From positions 290,001 through 354,000 of the forward strand of contig JALDNG010000495.1 in NCBI GenBank assembly GCA_024349245.1: DNA of 64,000 nucleotides. Direction: 5' to 3'. The stretch comes from Neodontobutis hainanensis. Its lineage: Eukaryota; Chordata; Actinopteri; Gobiiformes; Odontobutidae. The translations under genes were made by a program, and so were the position numbers. Shown here piece by piece: positions 1-11,390 of the stretch. Numbering within the stretch: the first letter of the stretch is position 1; every line of letters begins with the position of its first letter. Below the pieces are notes generated by a model. That model worked only from the letters and a program-made list of their open reading frames with translations, did not search any database and was not told the DNA's origin.

Positions 1-372
1 GTAGAAGAGATTTTCTTCTGATGAGTCGTCCATGAAGTCCATATTTGTACAAGTATCTCTTTATAGTGGAATAGTGTACCACAACTCCAGTGTCTGCCAG
101 ATCTTTCTGAAGGGATTGTGCAGTCAAACGTGGGTTTTGACTTACTTTTCTCACAATCCTGCGAGCCGTTTTGTCTGAGATTTTTCTTGGTCTTCCAGAT
201 CTTGCTTTAACTTTCACTGTTCCTGATGGCTGCCATTTCTTAATTACATTCCGAACAGAGGATATTGGCATCTGAAAACGCTTTGCTATCTTTTTATAGC
301 CTTCTCCTGCTTTGTGAGCGTCAACTATTTTCAGTTTCAGTTTTCTAGACAACTGCTTAGAAGAACCCATAG
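1..372 (-). CDS. Tc1-like transposase, N-terminal part, runs off window
   Basis: The reading frame starts at an ATG at 372 and stays open for 124 codons to the window edge. The protein begins MGSSKQLSRK and carries the paired-like helix-turn-helix DNA-binding region of Tc1 transposases (KKIAKRFQ...VRNVIKKW), then a GRP(R)K motif and a second helix-turn-helix ending near YSTIKRYLYK. The DDE catalytic domain would lie to the left of the window. Tc1 transposases cut and paste their own element at TA sites in the nucleus. No stop or frameshift is visible in this part. The element at 30497-32057 is the same subfamily but has lost part of the second DNA-binding domain, so this copy is better preserved. 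Whether the full gene is intact cannot be told. Confidence 0.85.
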
Positions 373-740
373 TGCTGATTTTTGGGGCAAGGTCAGATGA
401 GTCTGGGCATTTAAAACCTATGAGATTAACATTACCTGGTCTATCCAGACGATGATTGAGAACAATCCATGACACTGTCAGGTCTTGGCTTGCCAAAGGG
501 GGCAGTACAAGGTATTAACTGGGCAGGGTGCCCAAACTTTTGCAGACACCATTTTTTTGTTTTCTGTTATTTTAAAAGTATAAATGATGGAAATAAAATC
601 TAACTTTTTTTATTTCTTATTATAAGGATGTCTAATCTGTCATTTGATGCCTTTTGGAGATTTTTCCATCTTTTCTTGGCGTCTTTATGCACATTAATAA
701 AAGTTTTTACCTTTCATTTTAACTTTCGATTTCCACTGTA
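1..740 (-). mobile_element. Tc1/mariner element, partial (5' end at 740)
   Basis: The end at 731-740 (ttccactgta) is a TA-flanked terminus. The next 250 bases match, in reverse, the terminal repeats of the Tc1 element at 30497-32057, including the stretch around tgcccaaacttttgcagaca. The transposase frame starts at 372 and reads to the left. The other half of the element is outside the window. Confidence 0.85.
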
Positions 741-1250
741 GTTTTACAATTGCAGTTAAATCTTTCATGCATGATATTTGCTGTTGATAATTTATAATTT
801 TTGTATGTGTGAAAACAATTGGCCCACAGGAGTAATATCAGGCAAATACAACCTCAGAGGAACAACTACATACTTATTTCACTAAGACGTTTATAATTTA
901 ATATAAATAAAGCCATAATCAAAGTAACAAATGAAACTGAATCTGTGGAGAACTGGCAGACTGGGCGGTGATCTTTTCCTTCCTGGGGAATGTATGAATC
1001 ATGAATAAATAAATTTGGGATGATTTTCACGCTGTCGGCAGCGGGTCAGACCTGTTCCCGGAACTTCTCATTTTAAAAGTGGATCTTTATTCCAGCTAGG
1101 GCTGGCCACTATAGTGTATACTAGGGTCCCCAATTAGTTTTTACAATGGGCTCAAAAAGGATAACCATGCAGCATTGAAGGTCAAAAATATGTTGTTTGG
1201 TCAGTCCAAGATGTTTTATTTGCTGCAAACTAACAACAGACTTCACTTCC
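741..1250. other. No recognised feature
   Basis: AT-rich sequence between the Tc1 end and a LINE remnant. No exon, repeat terminus or RNA gene was recognised. Confidence 0.5.
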
Positions 1251-2100
1251 TACTTTCGGACAAGGCGGACGTCTCTCCCTCTGCTCCTCCTGCTCTCTGC
1301 TTATCAGTGTATGCTTCTCTGTCTTGTCTCGTCTCGTCGTACTTAATTTTCTCTTATTTCTTGGACTCTACACATTTTTTCACAAAAAAAGAGTCCTCCA
1401 TTTGCAACCTATTTGTCCTGGCGGGACCTTTGCGGCAGGCTACTCACAGGGCGCCTAGAAAAACTGGCAGATTCTGTGTTCGGAAGCCCTATCTGTGGAG
1501 GACATTGAGGATCTATATATAATTAGATAATGATAGCTGGATTCCTGCTCATTGGTCTGGGGAATGCCTTCAACTATCGGAAAATTAGTAAGACCGCTGC
1601 CTTTAAATCTACCTAGCCGCTGTCTGCTGAAATTAAAAAGTGCTTCGCTGAAGTGGGTGACAGTTTGAAAAGATTACATCAAAGAGACACACAATCCGAG
1701 GAGCTGACTCGAGACCTCTCAACACAGACTGTGGACATACAGAAAAGAGTTTACAACACCGAGAACCAGAACAACATAATTGATCACAATCCGGACAAAT
1801 TACCAAAGATCAAAATATAAAAATTACAAATTTCTGTCTGCTGTACCTCTGCCCATCCCCCCCTTTCTCCCTCGATTAGTAGCTTAGCTGGCAGCTGGGT
1901 CTTATCTTATCCTCTTGAGACTTCCCATACTCCCATCAAGGCCACTGATTCCCACTCCAACAGACAGCCTATCTATCGCCCCCACAGAGGCCTTGTCTTA
2001 TTTTCCTAACAACAGCCATCAATCGTCTGCCATTTTGAAATCTGTCTGACTCTGTACTCTAATGCTTGACTTTTAGTAGTGTTTGTTACAGAAACAGACA
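1251..2100 (+). mobile_element. LINE 5'/ORF1-type remnant
   Basis: The pyrimidine-rich stretch at 1265-1380 (CTGCTCCTCCTGC...CTCTTATTTCTT) and the stretch near 2030 (CGTCTGCCATTTTG, ATCTGTCTGACTCT) resemble the 5' part of the L2-type element at 41960-42211. Between them, 1630-1825 reads as a charged coiled-coil-like peptide (EIKKCFAEVGDSLKRL, then THRDTQSEEL-like), as in LINE ORF1 proteins. Stops and gaps interrupt every frame. This is a decayed retroposon; the assignment to L2 rather than L1 is uncertain. Confidence 0.45.
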
Positions 2101-2989
2101 GCTCACAAAAGAATATGGAGGGTAAGCTTCTTTTATGCAAGAAGAACAATTCTACTCAAGCCCTTAAGATAATTTTTGGCATTCAACATTGTTTTCTGAA
2201 CTTAAAAAAAAATCCTGGAAGAGCTTAGAATAAGTTCTTCCAGAATAGAATAGAAATAGAAAGAAAAATAGAAATAGAATCCTGGAAGAATAAATCATGA
2301 GAACATGGCTTCACCCTGTTCTCATGATTTGAGAACAGGGTGAAGCCAAGTTCTCATGATTTATTCTTCCAGGATTTTTTTTTCCTCAGCCCTGAAAATA
2401 ATGCAGTTTTTTATAATATTATTAGACTTGCATTACAACCAAATATTGTAATTGAACTAGGACTGTAACTGTGAAGGTTCTCAGTCATCCAAGACATCTT
2501 AAAAAAATGTTTAAGTAAAAGCATCTGGACTCGGTTTTCAAGGTGACCACAAGAACTGTATGTAGAGACCACAGTACAGACCATGAATGGACCATAAAAG
2601 GCCTACATACTATAAAGGATATAAACTGAAAATATATTAAATGCTAAAGAGTAACAGTGCTAGATTTCCTGCAACCCAATAACATTTTAAACATTGGTGT
2701 AATGTTAATAAAATTTGTATAAACTGCACAGGAGTCAGAACACACCAACCTTAGAAGGCGAGGCTTCTACACCAGGCTACAGCAACAGATGGCTTTGCAT
2801 TCTGAAGTGTATCTCAAAGTAGTGAGTTACATTGACAATATACTTAAATAAATAAAAAACAACCACTAATTGGCTAGCAATTAGTAGCTTAATTACCATG
2901 GAAAAGCACAAATGAATAAACCCTAAAAACCAGTCAAGGACAACAAAATGTAGCACTGACCACTGCACAGACCAGAGGGACCACTACAC
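2101..2989. other. AT-rich sequence with one long hairpin, otherwise nothing recognised
   Basis: Apart from the hairpin at 2279-2376 I see no exon or transposon terminus here. Confidence 0.5.
2279..2376. repeat. Near-perfect 46-bp inverted repeat (hairpin)
   Basis: Left arm 2279-2324 and right arm 2330-2375 are reverse complements with a single mismatch, separated by the 5-base loop tgatt (2325-2329). The arm starts ATCCTGGAAGAATAAATCAT. An additional partial copy of the outer arm (aatcctggaagagc) lies at about 2211-2225. Such a structure could be a small fold-back element, a hairpin RNA source, or a fold-back artefact of sequencing. Confidence 0.9.
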
Positions 2990-3127
2990 GGACGCCCAGA
3001 CTTCCCTCTCCCTAAAAACTTCCTCATGCTCTTCCGGAGAGTACAGAGGCGTTCCCAGGCCAGCTTGTTCCTTTCGATCTAGAGGAGCAGTGGCTCTACT
3101 CTGAGCTCCTTCCGAGTCTCACCCTGT

Positions 3128-4330
3128 CTAAGACCCAGTCACCCTACAGAGAAAGCTCATTTCAGCTGCCTGTATACAGAATATTGTTCTTTCGGTCATG
3201 ACCCACAGCTCATAATCGTAGGTGAGAGTAGGAACATAGATTGACCGATAAATTGACAGCTTTGCCTTGCAGCTCAGCTCCTTCTTTACCACAACAGACC
3301 GATACATCAACTCCATCACTGCAGAAGCTGTACTGATCCGTCTGTTAATCTCCCACTCTGTCCTTTTCTGTACAAGTGAACAAGACCCCAACATACTTCA
3401 ACTCCTCCACTTGAGACAGAAGATCTCCACCAACCTGAAGGGGACAAGCCACCCTTTTCTGACTGAGAACCACGACCTCGGACTTGGAGGTTTCTCATTC
3501 CAGCCGCTTCACACTCTGCTGCAAACCGTCCCAGTGCATGCTGAAGGCCCTGGCTTGGCTTTGGAGCATCATCTGCAAAAAGACAAAATCATGTGGTCCC
3601 TGAACTGGACTCATTCCGGTCCCTGGCTGCGCCTAGAAATTTTGTCTATAAAAATAACAAACAAACATTGACAAAGGGCAGCCCTGCCGGACTTTATCAT
3701 GCACCGGAAACAAGTATGACTTGCTGCAATTTGAACCAAGCTCCTGCTCCGGTCGTACAAGGACCAGACAGCCCTTAGCAGTGGGCCCTGGACCACATTC
3801 TCCCGGAACACATCCCACAGGATGCCGCAAGTGACATGGCCAAATTCCTTCTCCAAATCCACAAAGCACAAGTGGAGTGGTTAGAAAAACTCCCATGCAC
3901 CCTGCAACACCCTAAAGAGGGTGTAGAGATGGTTCAGTGTTCCACGACCAGGGCACTGTTCCTCCTGAATCAGAGGTTCAACTATCAGCCTAATTCCCTT
4001 CTCCAGTACCCAGGCTTATACATTGCCTGGGAGGCTGAGAAGTGTAATCCCCGTGTAGTTGGAACACACCCTCTGGTCCCCCATTTTATATATAAAAATA
4101 AACACATAAATAAAATAAATAAAAAAAGAGACCACCACCCCGGTCTGACAGTCCAAAGATACTGCCCCTGACCGCCACACAATGTTGCAGAGGCTTGTCA
4201 GCCAAGACAGCCCCATAACATCCAGAGACCTGAGGCACTCAGGGCGCATCCCATCCACCCCTGGTGCCCCGCCACCGAGGAGCCCCCCAACTACCCCAGC
4301 GACTTCAGCCCGAGTGACGGACGAGTCCAC
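3128..4330 (-). pseudogene. Rex3-like ORF: reverse transcriptase and C-terminal part
   Basis: Three separate frames carry the rest of the polyprotein: 4330-4016 (VVGGLLGGGAPGVDGMRPE, CSNYTGITLLSLPG), 3871-3611 (MCFVDLEKEFGHV) and 3394-3128 (AKLSIYRSIYVPTLTYDYEL, WVMTERT). The catalytic FADD box is still readable at 3579-3568, but in a different frame from its neighbours. An AT-rich insertion of about 40 bases at 4088-4127 replaces the short A-rich tract expected here and inserts FIYFIYVFIFIYK into the polymerase. No functional product is possible. Confidence 0.75.
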
Positions 4331-5718
4331 CTCTGAGCCCTCGGCCTCTGCTTCCTCAGAGACGTGTCAGTGGAGTTGAGGAGATCCTCAAAGTATTCCT
4401 TCCACCGTCCAACAATATCCCCAGTTGAGATCAGCAGATTCCCACTTCCACTGTAAACAGTGTTGGCAGGGCACTGCTCCCCCTCCTGAGGCGCCAGACG
4501 ATTTTCCAGAATTTTCTTGGAGGTGGAGAACATGGTCCACTCGGACTCAATGTCTCCAGTCTCCCTCGGAATCTGGTCGAAGCTCTGCCTGAGGTGGGAG
4601 TTGAAGATCTCTCTGACAGGGGACTCTGCCAAACGTTCCCAACAAACCCTCACAGTACGTTTGGGTCTGCCAAGTCTGTCCCGCCTTCTCCTCCGCCATC
4701 GGATCCATCTCACCACCAGGTGGTGATCAGTTGACAGCTCCACCCCTCTCTTCACCCGAGTGTCCAAGACATACGGTTGGAGGTCAGATGAAACAACTAC
4801 AAAGTTGATCATCGACCTCCGGCCTAGTGTGTCCTGGTGCCACGTGCACTGATGGACACCCTTATGCTTGAACATGGTGTTTGTTATGGACAAACTGTTG
4901 TTAGCACAGAAGTCCAATAACAGAACACCACTCGGGTTCAGATCAGGGGGATCGTTCCTCCCAATCACGCCCCTCCAGGTGTCACTGTCGCTACCCACGT
5001 GAGCGTTGAAGTCTCCCAGTAGAATGACGGAGTCCCCGGTAGGAGCACTTTCCAGCTCCCTTCCCAGAGACTCCAAGAAGGCCGGGTACTCTGCACTGCC
5101 ATTTGGCCCGTAAACACAAACAACAGTGAGAGACCTATCCTCGACCCGAAGGCGCAGGGAAGTGAACTCCAACACATGGTGGCTGAGCCAGGGGGCAATG
5201 AGCAAATCCACACCGGCCCGCCTCCTCTCACCGCAGGCAACTTCAGAGTAGTGGAGAGTCCATCCTCTCTCGAGGAGTTGGGTTCCAGAGCCCAAGCTGT
5301 GGGTGGAGGTGAGCCCGACTATCTCTAGTCGGTATCTTTCAACCTCCCGCACAAGCTCAGGCTCCTTACCTGCCAGCTTGGTGACATTCCATGTCCCTAG
5401 AGCCAGATTGTGTGTCCGGAGATTGGGTCGTCGAGGCTCCCGCCTTTGACTGCCACCCAATCCACATTGCACCGGCCTCTTACGGTTCCTCCTGCAGGTG
5501 GTGGGCCCACGGGAGGTCGGTCCCACACCGCTCCTTCGGGCTGAGCCCGGCCGGGCCCCGTGGGAAAAGACCCGGCCACCAGGCGCTCGCATATGAGCCC
5601 CAAACCCGGGCCTGTCTCCAGGGTGGGGCCCTGGTTGCGCCATACCGGGCGACGTAACGGTCCTTAATTTTAAAATGTCCATAAAGGGTTCTGAACCGCA
5701 CTTTGTCTGGCCCGTCAC
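4291..5718 (-). pseudogene. Rex3-like ORF: AP-endonuclease part
   Basis: A 475-codon open frame. Its first 100 residues are low-complexity, GC-rich 5' sequence and probably not native. The endonuclease starts near residue 105 with LGTWNVTKLAGKEPELV. It includes GDFNAHVGSD and, further on, LSTDHHLVVRWIRW, the Asp-His pair of AP-endonucleases. In this family the enzyme nicks target DNA for target-primed reverse transcription. After the endonuclease comes the linker (VCWERLAESPVREIFNSHL), then a deletion at the point where a longer linker is expected (TMFSTSKKILENRLAPQEGEQCPAN). The frame is lost near 4300, just as the reverse transcriptase begins. Confidence 0.8.
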
Positions 5719-5830
5719 CTAGGACCTGTTTGCCTTGGGAGACCCTACCAGGACAACATAGCTCCTAGGATCATCCGGGCACTCAAACCCCTCCACCACG
5801 ATAAGGTTCAAGGAGGGGTGAGCTACTGCC

Positions 5831-6583
5831 GCCCCCACATATTCAAGAAAAGGTTCCTATGAAGGCATCTGGACATATTTTGAAGGTGAACAACGTTCAC
5901 ATTCTTCAGAGCTCACAAAATCCCTTGGATGAAGGACAAAGATTCCTGATGCCTTCATTGAAACCTTTTATAATCTTCTTTATTATTGAATGAATTTAAG
6001 TGTGAATTTATTTTGGGATAACTTTTGATGACACACCTAGATTATCTTGTTCGAGTTTCAGCTCATTTGTGCTAACGTCTGAGGACGGGTTTGTTAAATT
6101 GTTAAATGTGCAAGTTTTTTTTTTTTTTATTTCAATCCATGATGGCCAACTTCCTGTTTGTTTGTTTTTTTGTTTGTGGGCGTTCCCATGCAAATATATT
6201 GTTAGTTACTTTGTGGGGTATCACTTTGACAAATTTTGTTAAATTCTGCCACCACAAGGGTGCCAAAACTCCCATAAGTGTAAAAAAAAACTCCTTTAGT
6301 CCTCCTGGTGGTTTCAATAGTCTTTTGCCATGCATGGCTCGGGCCTAATTCTCCTACTTTTAGTAAAACTTTTTTAGTTTTACTTTAATGTTCTGGACGT
6401 TCACTTGTCAGTGTGTCACTGAATTGACTTTCAGTGGCTTTAAAATACACACAACCTCAGACTGACATACCATTTAATTTTAGACCACTTAACTCCCAAA
6501 GCAGATCAAATAGATGATTTTAGAAACAGTTTTATACTGTATGGCTCTTGCTGTAGTGAACAGTCTGAGTTTCACTCCTTCAG
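5831..6583. other. UHMK1 intron sequence, no recognised feature
   Basis: T-rich and A-rich tracts (6115-6130, 6283-6291). I looked for the preceding UHMK1 kinase exon here and further upstream in the window and found none. Confidence 0.5.
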
Positions 6584-7001
6584 GACTACAGTGCAGCCAT
6601 CATAGACCATATCTTTGCCAGTAACAGTCTGATGTGCCCTGCCATCCCTCTCTATCACCTCAGAGACCTTATCAAGAGGTAAGTAATAAATTGATGATGA
6701 CAGACAGGAAGTCTTTGTAAAACATTAAATAATTGTAGCTCTGCGTGCAGCATGCTTCTGAAAAACCCAAAGCAAAGAGGCACTGCTGAAACGGCCCTGC
6801 TGAGTCCATTCTTCAGTATTCCTTTTGGTTAGTGTCAGAATTTGTTATGTCCACCATGTGTGAGACGTAGACAGTGAATTCTCTGGTCTGTTTGTGCGTC
6901 AGCTCCTCACATTGAAGACCTGGTTCTGCTACCCTCTCCCGTCCTACGTCTGCTCAACCTCATCGACGACCGTCACCTACACAATGAAGATGAGTATGAA
7001 G
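6584..7001 (+). CDS. uhmk1: UHMK1 (KIS) kinase, three exons ending the kinase domain
   Basis: Three exons join in frame: 6584-6678, 6751-6827 and 6903-7001. Acceptors are CAG and donors are GTAAGT, GTTAGT and GTACCA. They read DYSAAIIDHIFASNS...IPLYHLRDLIK, then SMLLKNPKQRGTAETALLSP, then APHIEDLVLLPSPVLRLLN and an acidic linker. This is the C-lobe end of the protein kinase domain and the linker to the U2AF-homology motif of UHMK1/KIS, a Ser/Thr kinase of splicing factors and stathmin that acts mainly in the nucleus. The frame continues exactly (G + AC = Asp) into the exon at 21613. Exons encoding the N-terminus and active site are not in the window. Identification rests on my recollection of the vertebrate family sequence and is strong because order, splice phase and motif all agree. 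Confidence 0.93.
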
Positions 7002-8439
7002 GTACCAATTTAAATCAAAACATCAGACCTGCCAGCCTGTATGCATTTTGCAAAGCAGGCATGCATTTTGACATGACAGTACGCCGGTATGATTTGTTGC
7101 TCTAAAAGTCCTCAAAAAGCAGCTAGGTACGTTTGCTTTATGCGGCTGGGCAGTGTGAGACAAGCTGACGTCTGCTGCAGCCAGTTCTGTCTCTGCTTTA
7201 TATCTGTGTGTGATGAACGTTAGTTTGAGAGGTTTGCTGCTGATTGAAACTCAAACAGGATGAGGCTGAGGGACTGACAATTTAACACACAGTCCAAGTC
7301 ACTCACAAACACGACTGTGCAGAGACGACTACCCTTAGTTTGTTAACTCAATTATACAAACAAGGAGTAAATATCCCTTCTCACTTTGCCAAGATATATT
7401 TTAATAATAATAATTTAATATTTATTATAATAATCAATGCTCATAATACTTGTATTATTATAATTACTATATGTTACATTAAAGACCTAATATGAAGGAT
7501 TTTGAGAAATAGAATATTCCTGACTTATTGTAATTATCTTTAGTGTCCTTTGGTACAAAAGCATTAACCACTCAGCTCTTATAAAGGGGATGAGCTTAAA
7601 GAAAGCACAGGAGACTGTCTTAGGTTTGTTCACAAACATTCAAATTCAGGTAATAATACAGCACATTCTCAGTTACAAAGCTCTAGACTTTTTCCCACTG
7701 ACTAGGCTTATTATGGCATTAGGCCAATATAATGCTCGCTCAAATAAATTATACAGTATATCAGAAGTATATTATTAGGAGAAAATGAACTGAAACAAAC
7801 CAGTGTTTTGTTTGCAAGTATTAAAGTCTACTGAGTAATTATAGTTTGTTACTTTATAGTTGACTTGTTTGTTTCTATAACTTGTTGTTATGATCAAGAT
7901 TGGGAAGATGGCCTATTGCAAAACGAAGGGGTGCGACACCAATGTGGTAATCAAAAAAAATTCCCCGGTTTGGCAGGTCTGAAACATTCATTGATAAAAT
8001 TGCTTTACTCTGTATGTATATAGCTCACATGTAGCACATGCAAGTATAGTACATGCATGCCAGACTTCAAGCACAATGACATTGAAATGAGCAAATAGAC
8101 TAACAATTGGACCAGAAGTTTCGGCTGCGGAAGGAGGGGTGGGGTGTTTAAAGGAACCTCAAAGCTAATGTTTTTAGAAATGACAGCTTGTATTTTTAAG
8201 AGATTAAATAGGAAAAAATATAAATGTGTCCAGCTGGGTGTCATGTCCCCCAGAATAATGGGAACATGTCAAATACCCCTAAGGACATTTCTAGTTTGAA
8301 AATTGTGGTTGTTTTTCCTTTAAGTGACACATTGATTTTGTGGAGCATGTTAAATATGTCCTATAACTAGTTTTTCAACCCATTCTGTGCTACTAAATAA
8401 TAAAAAACTCTGGTAACATAAAATCTCTGTCGAGTGCTC
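7002..8439. other. UHMK1 intron, 5' part, no recognised feature
   Basis: AT-rich sequence with scattered (TAA)n-like tracts near 7400. No coding exon or clear transposon end was seen. Confidence 0.45.
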
Positions 8440-9362
8440 TACCACGAGAAAACCATCCTATGAAGGTAGAAATGCCTGCGCATGAAGACTGCGATTTGAG
8501 GACTGGTAAAATACAATTTGAGAACTTCTACCAAAAATTTTAAGTTGTAAGTTGAAATCTTTACTTGTAATAAATATTCATGCCAACATTTACACACGTA
8601 AATTTTGTTTACATGCCTTCACTTTCACCTTACAACTTCAACTCTGTGAGTACAGCCTTACAAATCTACCAGTCTGCTGTTTTGACTTTTGGAACATTTC
8701 TTGGAGCACGTCTGTCTCAAAACAGATTTGCACCTGTAGAGAGCAGTAGGTCGACACTCAGTTAACGGATGGACCAATGAAGGGGTAGTTATGATGTCGG
8801 ACACGGGTAAAAACTACGCATGTGCAGTTGTCCAAGTAACACAATTACTTGGCCAAATTTCTCTGTTAGAAAAGTTAAATGTATTGTCCTTTTTTACATA
8901 GTATCACAGAGAAGAAGGAAAGAAATCTCTTTTAATGGTAAGTGTCAGTGTTGTTTTCACCTGATGAACTTGTTTCTGTAGTTTAGTTAGTTCTATAGTA
9001 AATCTGCCACTGATATGGCTCTGTGTTTTCACCATATAGCTATGACTTTCAGCTAGTAATCATAATATAATGACATACATTATGACAATGACTTATATAT
9101 GTAGCACAAATTAGTGAAAAAAATGAAAATAGTTTCTGTGAAGCTTTTAAGTAAACAATATAAGGTTGAAATTTTTTTGAGAAGCTGCTTGTTTATTAGT
9201 AACATTAGCTCTATCAGTGTATTTTTACTGTATGAGCTCTGTTGATGGTCACTGACTTCTGCTCTTGTGTCCAGCTGCTCTCATTGGTGACCTGTATCCT
9301 ACATTAAGAACTGGACAGAATGTGAACTGTCAGAAGAAGATAAAAGGAGCTGTAACAAGCAG
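8440..9362 (+). repeat. Left arm of a long inverted repeat pair
   Basis: This segment matches the reverse complement of 18615-19835. Landmarks include tgccaacatttacacacgta (8582) against tatgtgtaaatgttggca (19682-19699), ctgtagagagcag (8735) against ctctctacaggtgc (19516), and ctcttgtgtccagctg (9262) against cagctggacacaagagc (19074). Identity by eye is roughly 75-80%. A short piece at 9274-9360, read as a peptide, is open and bounded by CAG and GT, but no family was recognised. Confidence 0.75.
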
Positions 9363-11204
9363 GTTAATGCCTTTTCTAAAACATTAGATTTTTAGTTTCT
9401 GTCAGTGCTGTGCTCAGGTTTGGTTTCTCCAGGTGAACACAGGACTAATGCTTTAGAACTACATTAGAACTAGAACTAATGTGATATTACAGTCTACAAA
9501 GTGTAAATAGAGCATAAAAAGTGTGACATACAGTAACACATACACAGATTATTGCACTCAGTGGTTTTGTTACTTTACTGATGTGATGTCTATATTGTTT
9601 TAGTTGCAATAAAAAAACATGTAAAATTAGTATTTTTATTTCCACGCATCACACTGCATTCTGTACTGTCTATAAAAAAAATATATACTTTTGTGCTGAA
9701 ACAGACAAATCCAGTTAGCCCTGTTTATTTCTACCAGATGTAGGGGTTTTAGCTTGTTGGAATATTTTTATTTATTTTCAGTCATCAACATCAGCTTCAG
9801 CTCTGCTTTTGAAGAAGTGTGTGTGTGACAGAGTCAGACTGAGGGAATACGCAGCTGCAGAGACACTGCATTATAATATTAATTTATGTTTGAGTAACTA
9901 TAGTTTTATGTCCCACATGAGACACATCCAGACCAACTCCAGAAGGATGAAGAGAGCCATGTTACAGACTCAACACACTTCATCCAGACCCAGAGACAAT
10001 ATACAGTCCACAGACTGAACAGAGAGAAAGTGCCAAGATGCATCAAGGATTTGATTTATAGCATTTTAATGTCTTGTTTCACATAATCATGTCAGGTAAA
10101 GCTAAAGCTGATTAGAAATGAAAATACAGTAAATGTGCTCTACTTGTAGAAATGGACACATTGCTGCTACTTCTCATATCATATAATCATATATAAAGTG
10201 ATTCTAAATGTAGTGTAAACACTTCAGAGCAGTTCCTCTCAGTGCAGCTGTGAAGAGACTTGGAGCTGCAGTCCTTTACATCCTCAGGATAGACTGAGGC
10301 CTCTGTAAAGAGTCTCCTCCTTGTGCTGTCTCCTGCAGTACCTGGACACTTTCTGTACCTGGAGAATCAACGCAGACTGTAGTACAGTTCGCTAAAAGTG
10401 ACTCATATAGGCCTCATCAGATTTGTAAAGGACACTGCTGTGGTTCAAAAGACTCACATTTTACAGACCCCGACTGTAGGTTGTGATTGTCCTACAGAAG
10501 TGGTCCGGTTGTCTTCTTTTCCTATATGAACAGAGAAAAATACAAAATATAGATTTTAAACATCAGTAAAGTAATCAAACAAAACCACTGAGTGCAACAT
10601 CGTTGGATTTGTTACTGTATGTCACACTTTTATTGTGGCGTAAAGTCAATGAGCTTGGTAAATGTAACTGTTTTTAAACTTGCACAAACTGACTATTGTG
10701 GTTGAAAAAATAAATATATTATTGTGGAATAAGTTTGAGAGAAAACAACAGATGTCTTTTGGTGATTTATTTAAGGAAAAAGGAAAAAAGAATTCAGAGA
10801 CATCTTTTGCAAAAGAAGGAATGGAAATACAAATCTGTCTGTGTACAGAGTTGCATGAACAGTCCCAATGTTAACTAGGCGGGCTTAGAATTTATACTGA
10901 AATCACAGCAGATAAGAAAAATGAAACACTGGCTCTCAGAGAGTGAGCCGTCTAACATGAATCAGCATTTTACTGTTTTTCCCAGAAAACAGAGTTGTCT
11001 CTGTATAAGACAATTGTATCAGTTTGAAAACAGTAGCACAGGTGGTGCACATATCATTCTGCTGCGGTCAAGGACAGCACAGAGCATGTGAAAGAGGAAA
11101 ATATCATTTTCCCATTACACTATTTTGTAACTTTTGATTGTAAATATTGTTATTTTGGTTTTTGATAATGTCTGGTATTTGTCTGAAACTGTTTGTAATG
11201 CTGT
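9363..11204. other. UHMK1 intron, unrecognised
   Basis: Moderately AT-rich. An open frame at 9809-10018 and the GC-richer block 10200-10500 (many CTG/CAG-type words) have no similarity I recognise. They may be more of the unknown dispersed repeat that forms the inverted pair. Confidence 0.4.
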
Positions 11205-11390
11205 CGTGTGCGCGTGTGCTTCCCCGTTAAATTAATCATGTTATAAAACCTTACACATTACATTTTCTCTTTTATTTTAATATGCTTCTAGATGTATTTA
11301 TATAACATCCCATACTTGATTATAAACCATAAAGCACATAATATAAACTTATGCATAAATGAATAACTAAATACGTACAAAGAAATAAAA
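11205..11390 (+). repeat. Direct repeat, first copy (pair with 18117-18300)
   Basis: Shares with 18117-18300 the ordered words aatcatgttataaaacc, ttctcttttattttaat, cttgattataaaccat and cacataatataaacttatgc, in the same orientation, with small indels between them. Confidence 0.75.

Larger units (their letters stand above)
2990..5830 (-). mobile_element. Rex3-like RTE-clade LINE, nearly full length but broken
   Basis: Read on the - strand, the order is a GC-rich 5' region (about 5830-5400), an AP-endonuclease domain, a reverse transcriptase domain, and a C-terminal region near the 3' end at about 2990. The 3' end (gacgcccagacttccctctc) matches the one at 53715-53745, which continues into a GATG-type tail as Rex3 elements do. 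The tail itself is missing here. The coding region is split by several frameshifts, so the copy is dead. Confidence 0.8.

Noticed and set aside
1175..1522. 115-codon frame on the + strand
   Set aside because: Lies in a LINE 5' remnant; pyrimidine-rich sequence gives Leu/Ser-rich chance translation.
9274..9360. Open peptide bounded by CAG and GT in the inverted-repeat arm
   Set aside because: Present in a dispersed repeat, not aligned to UHMK1, and would disrupt the clean phase between the exons at 7001 and 21613.
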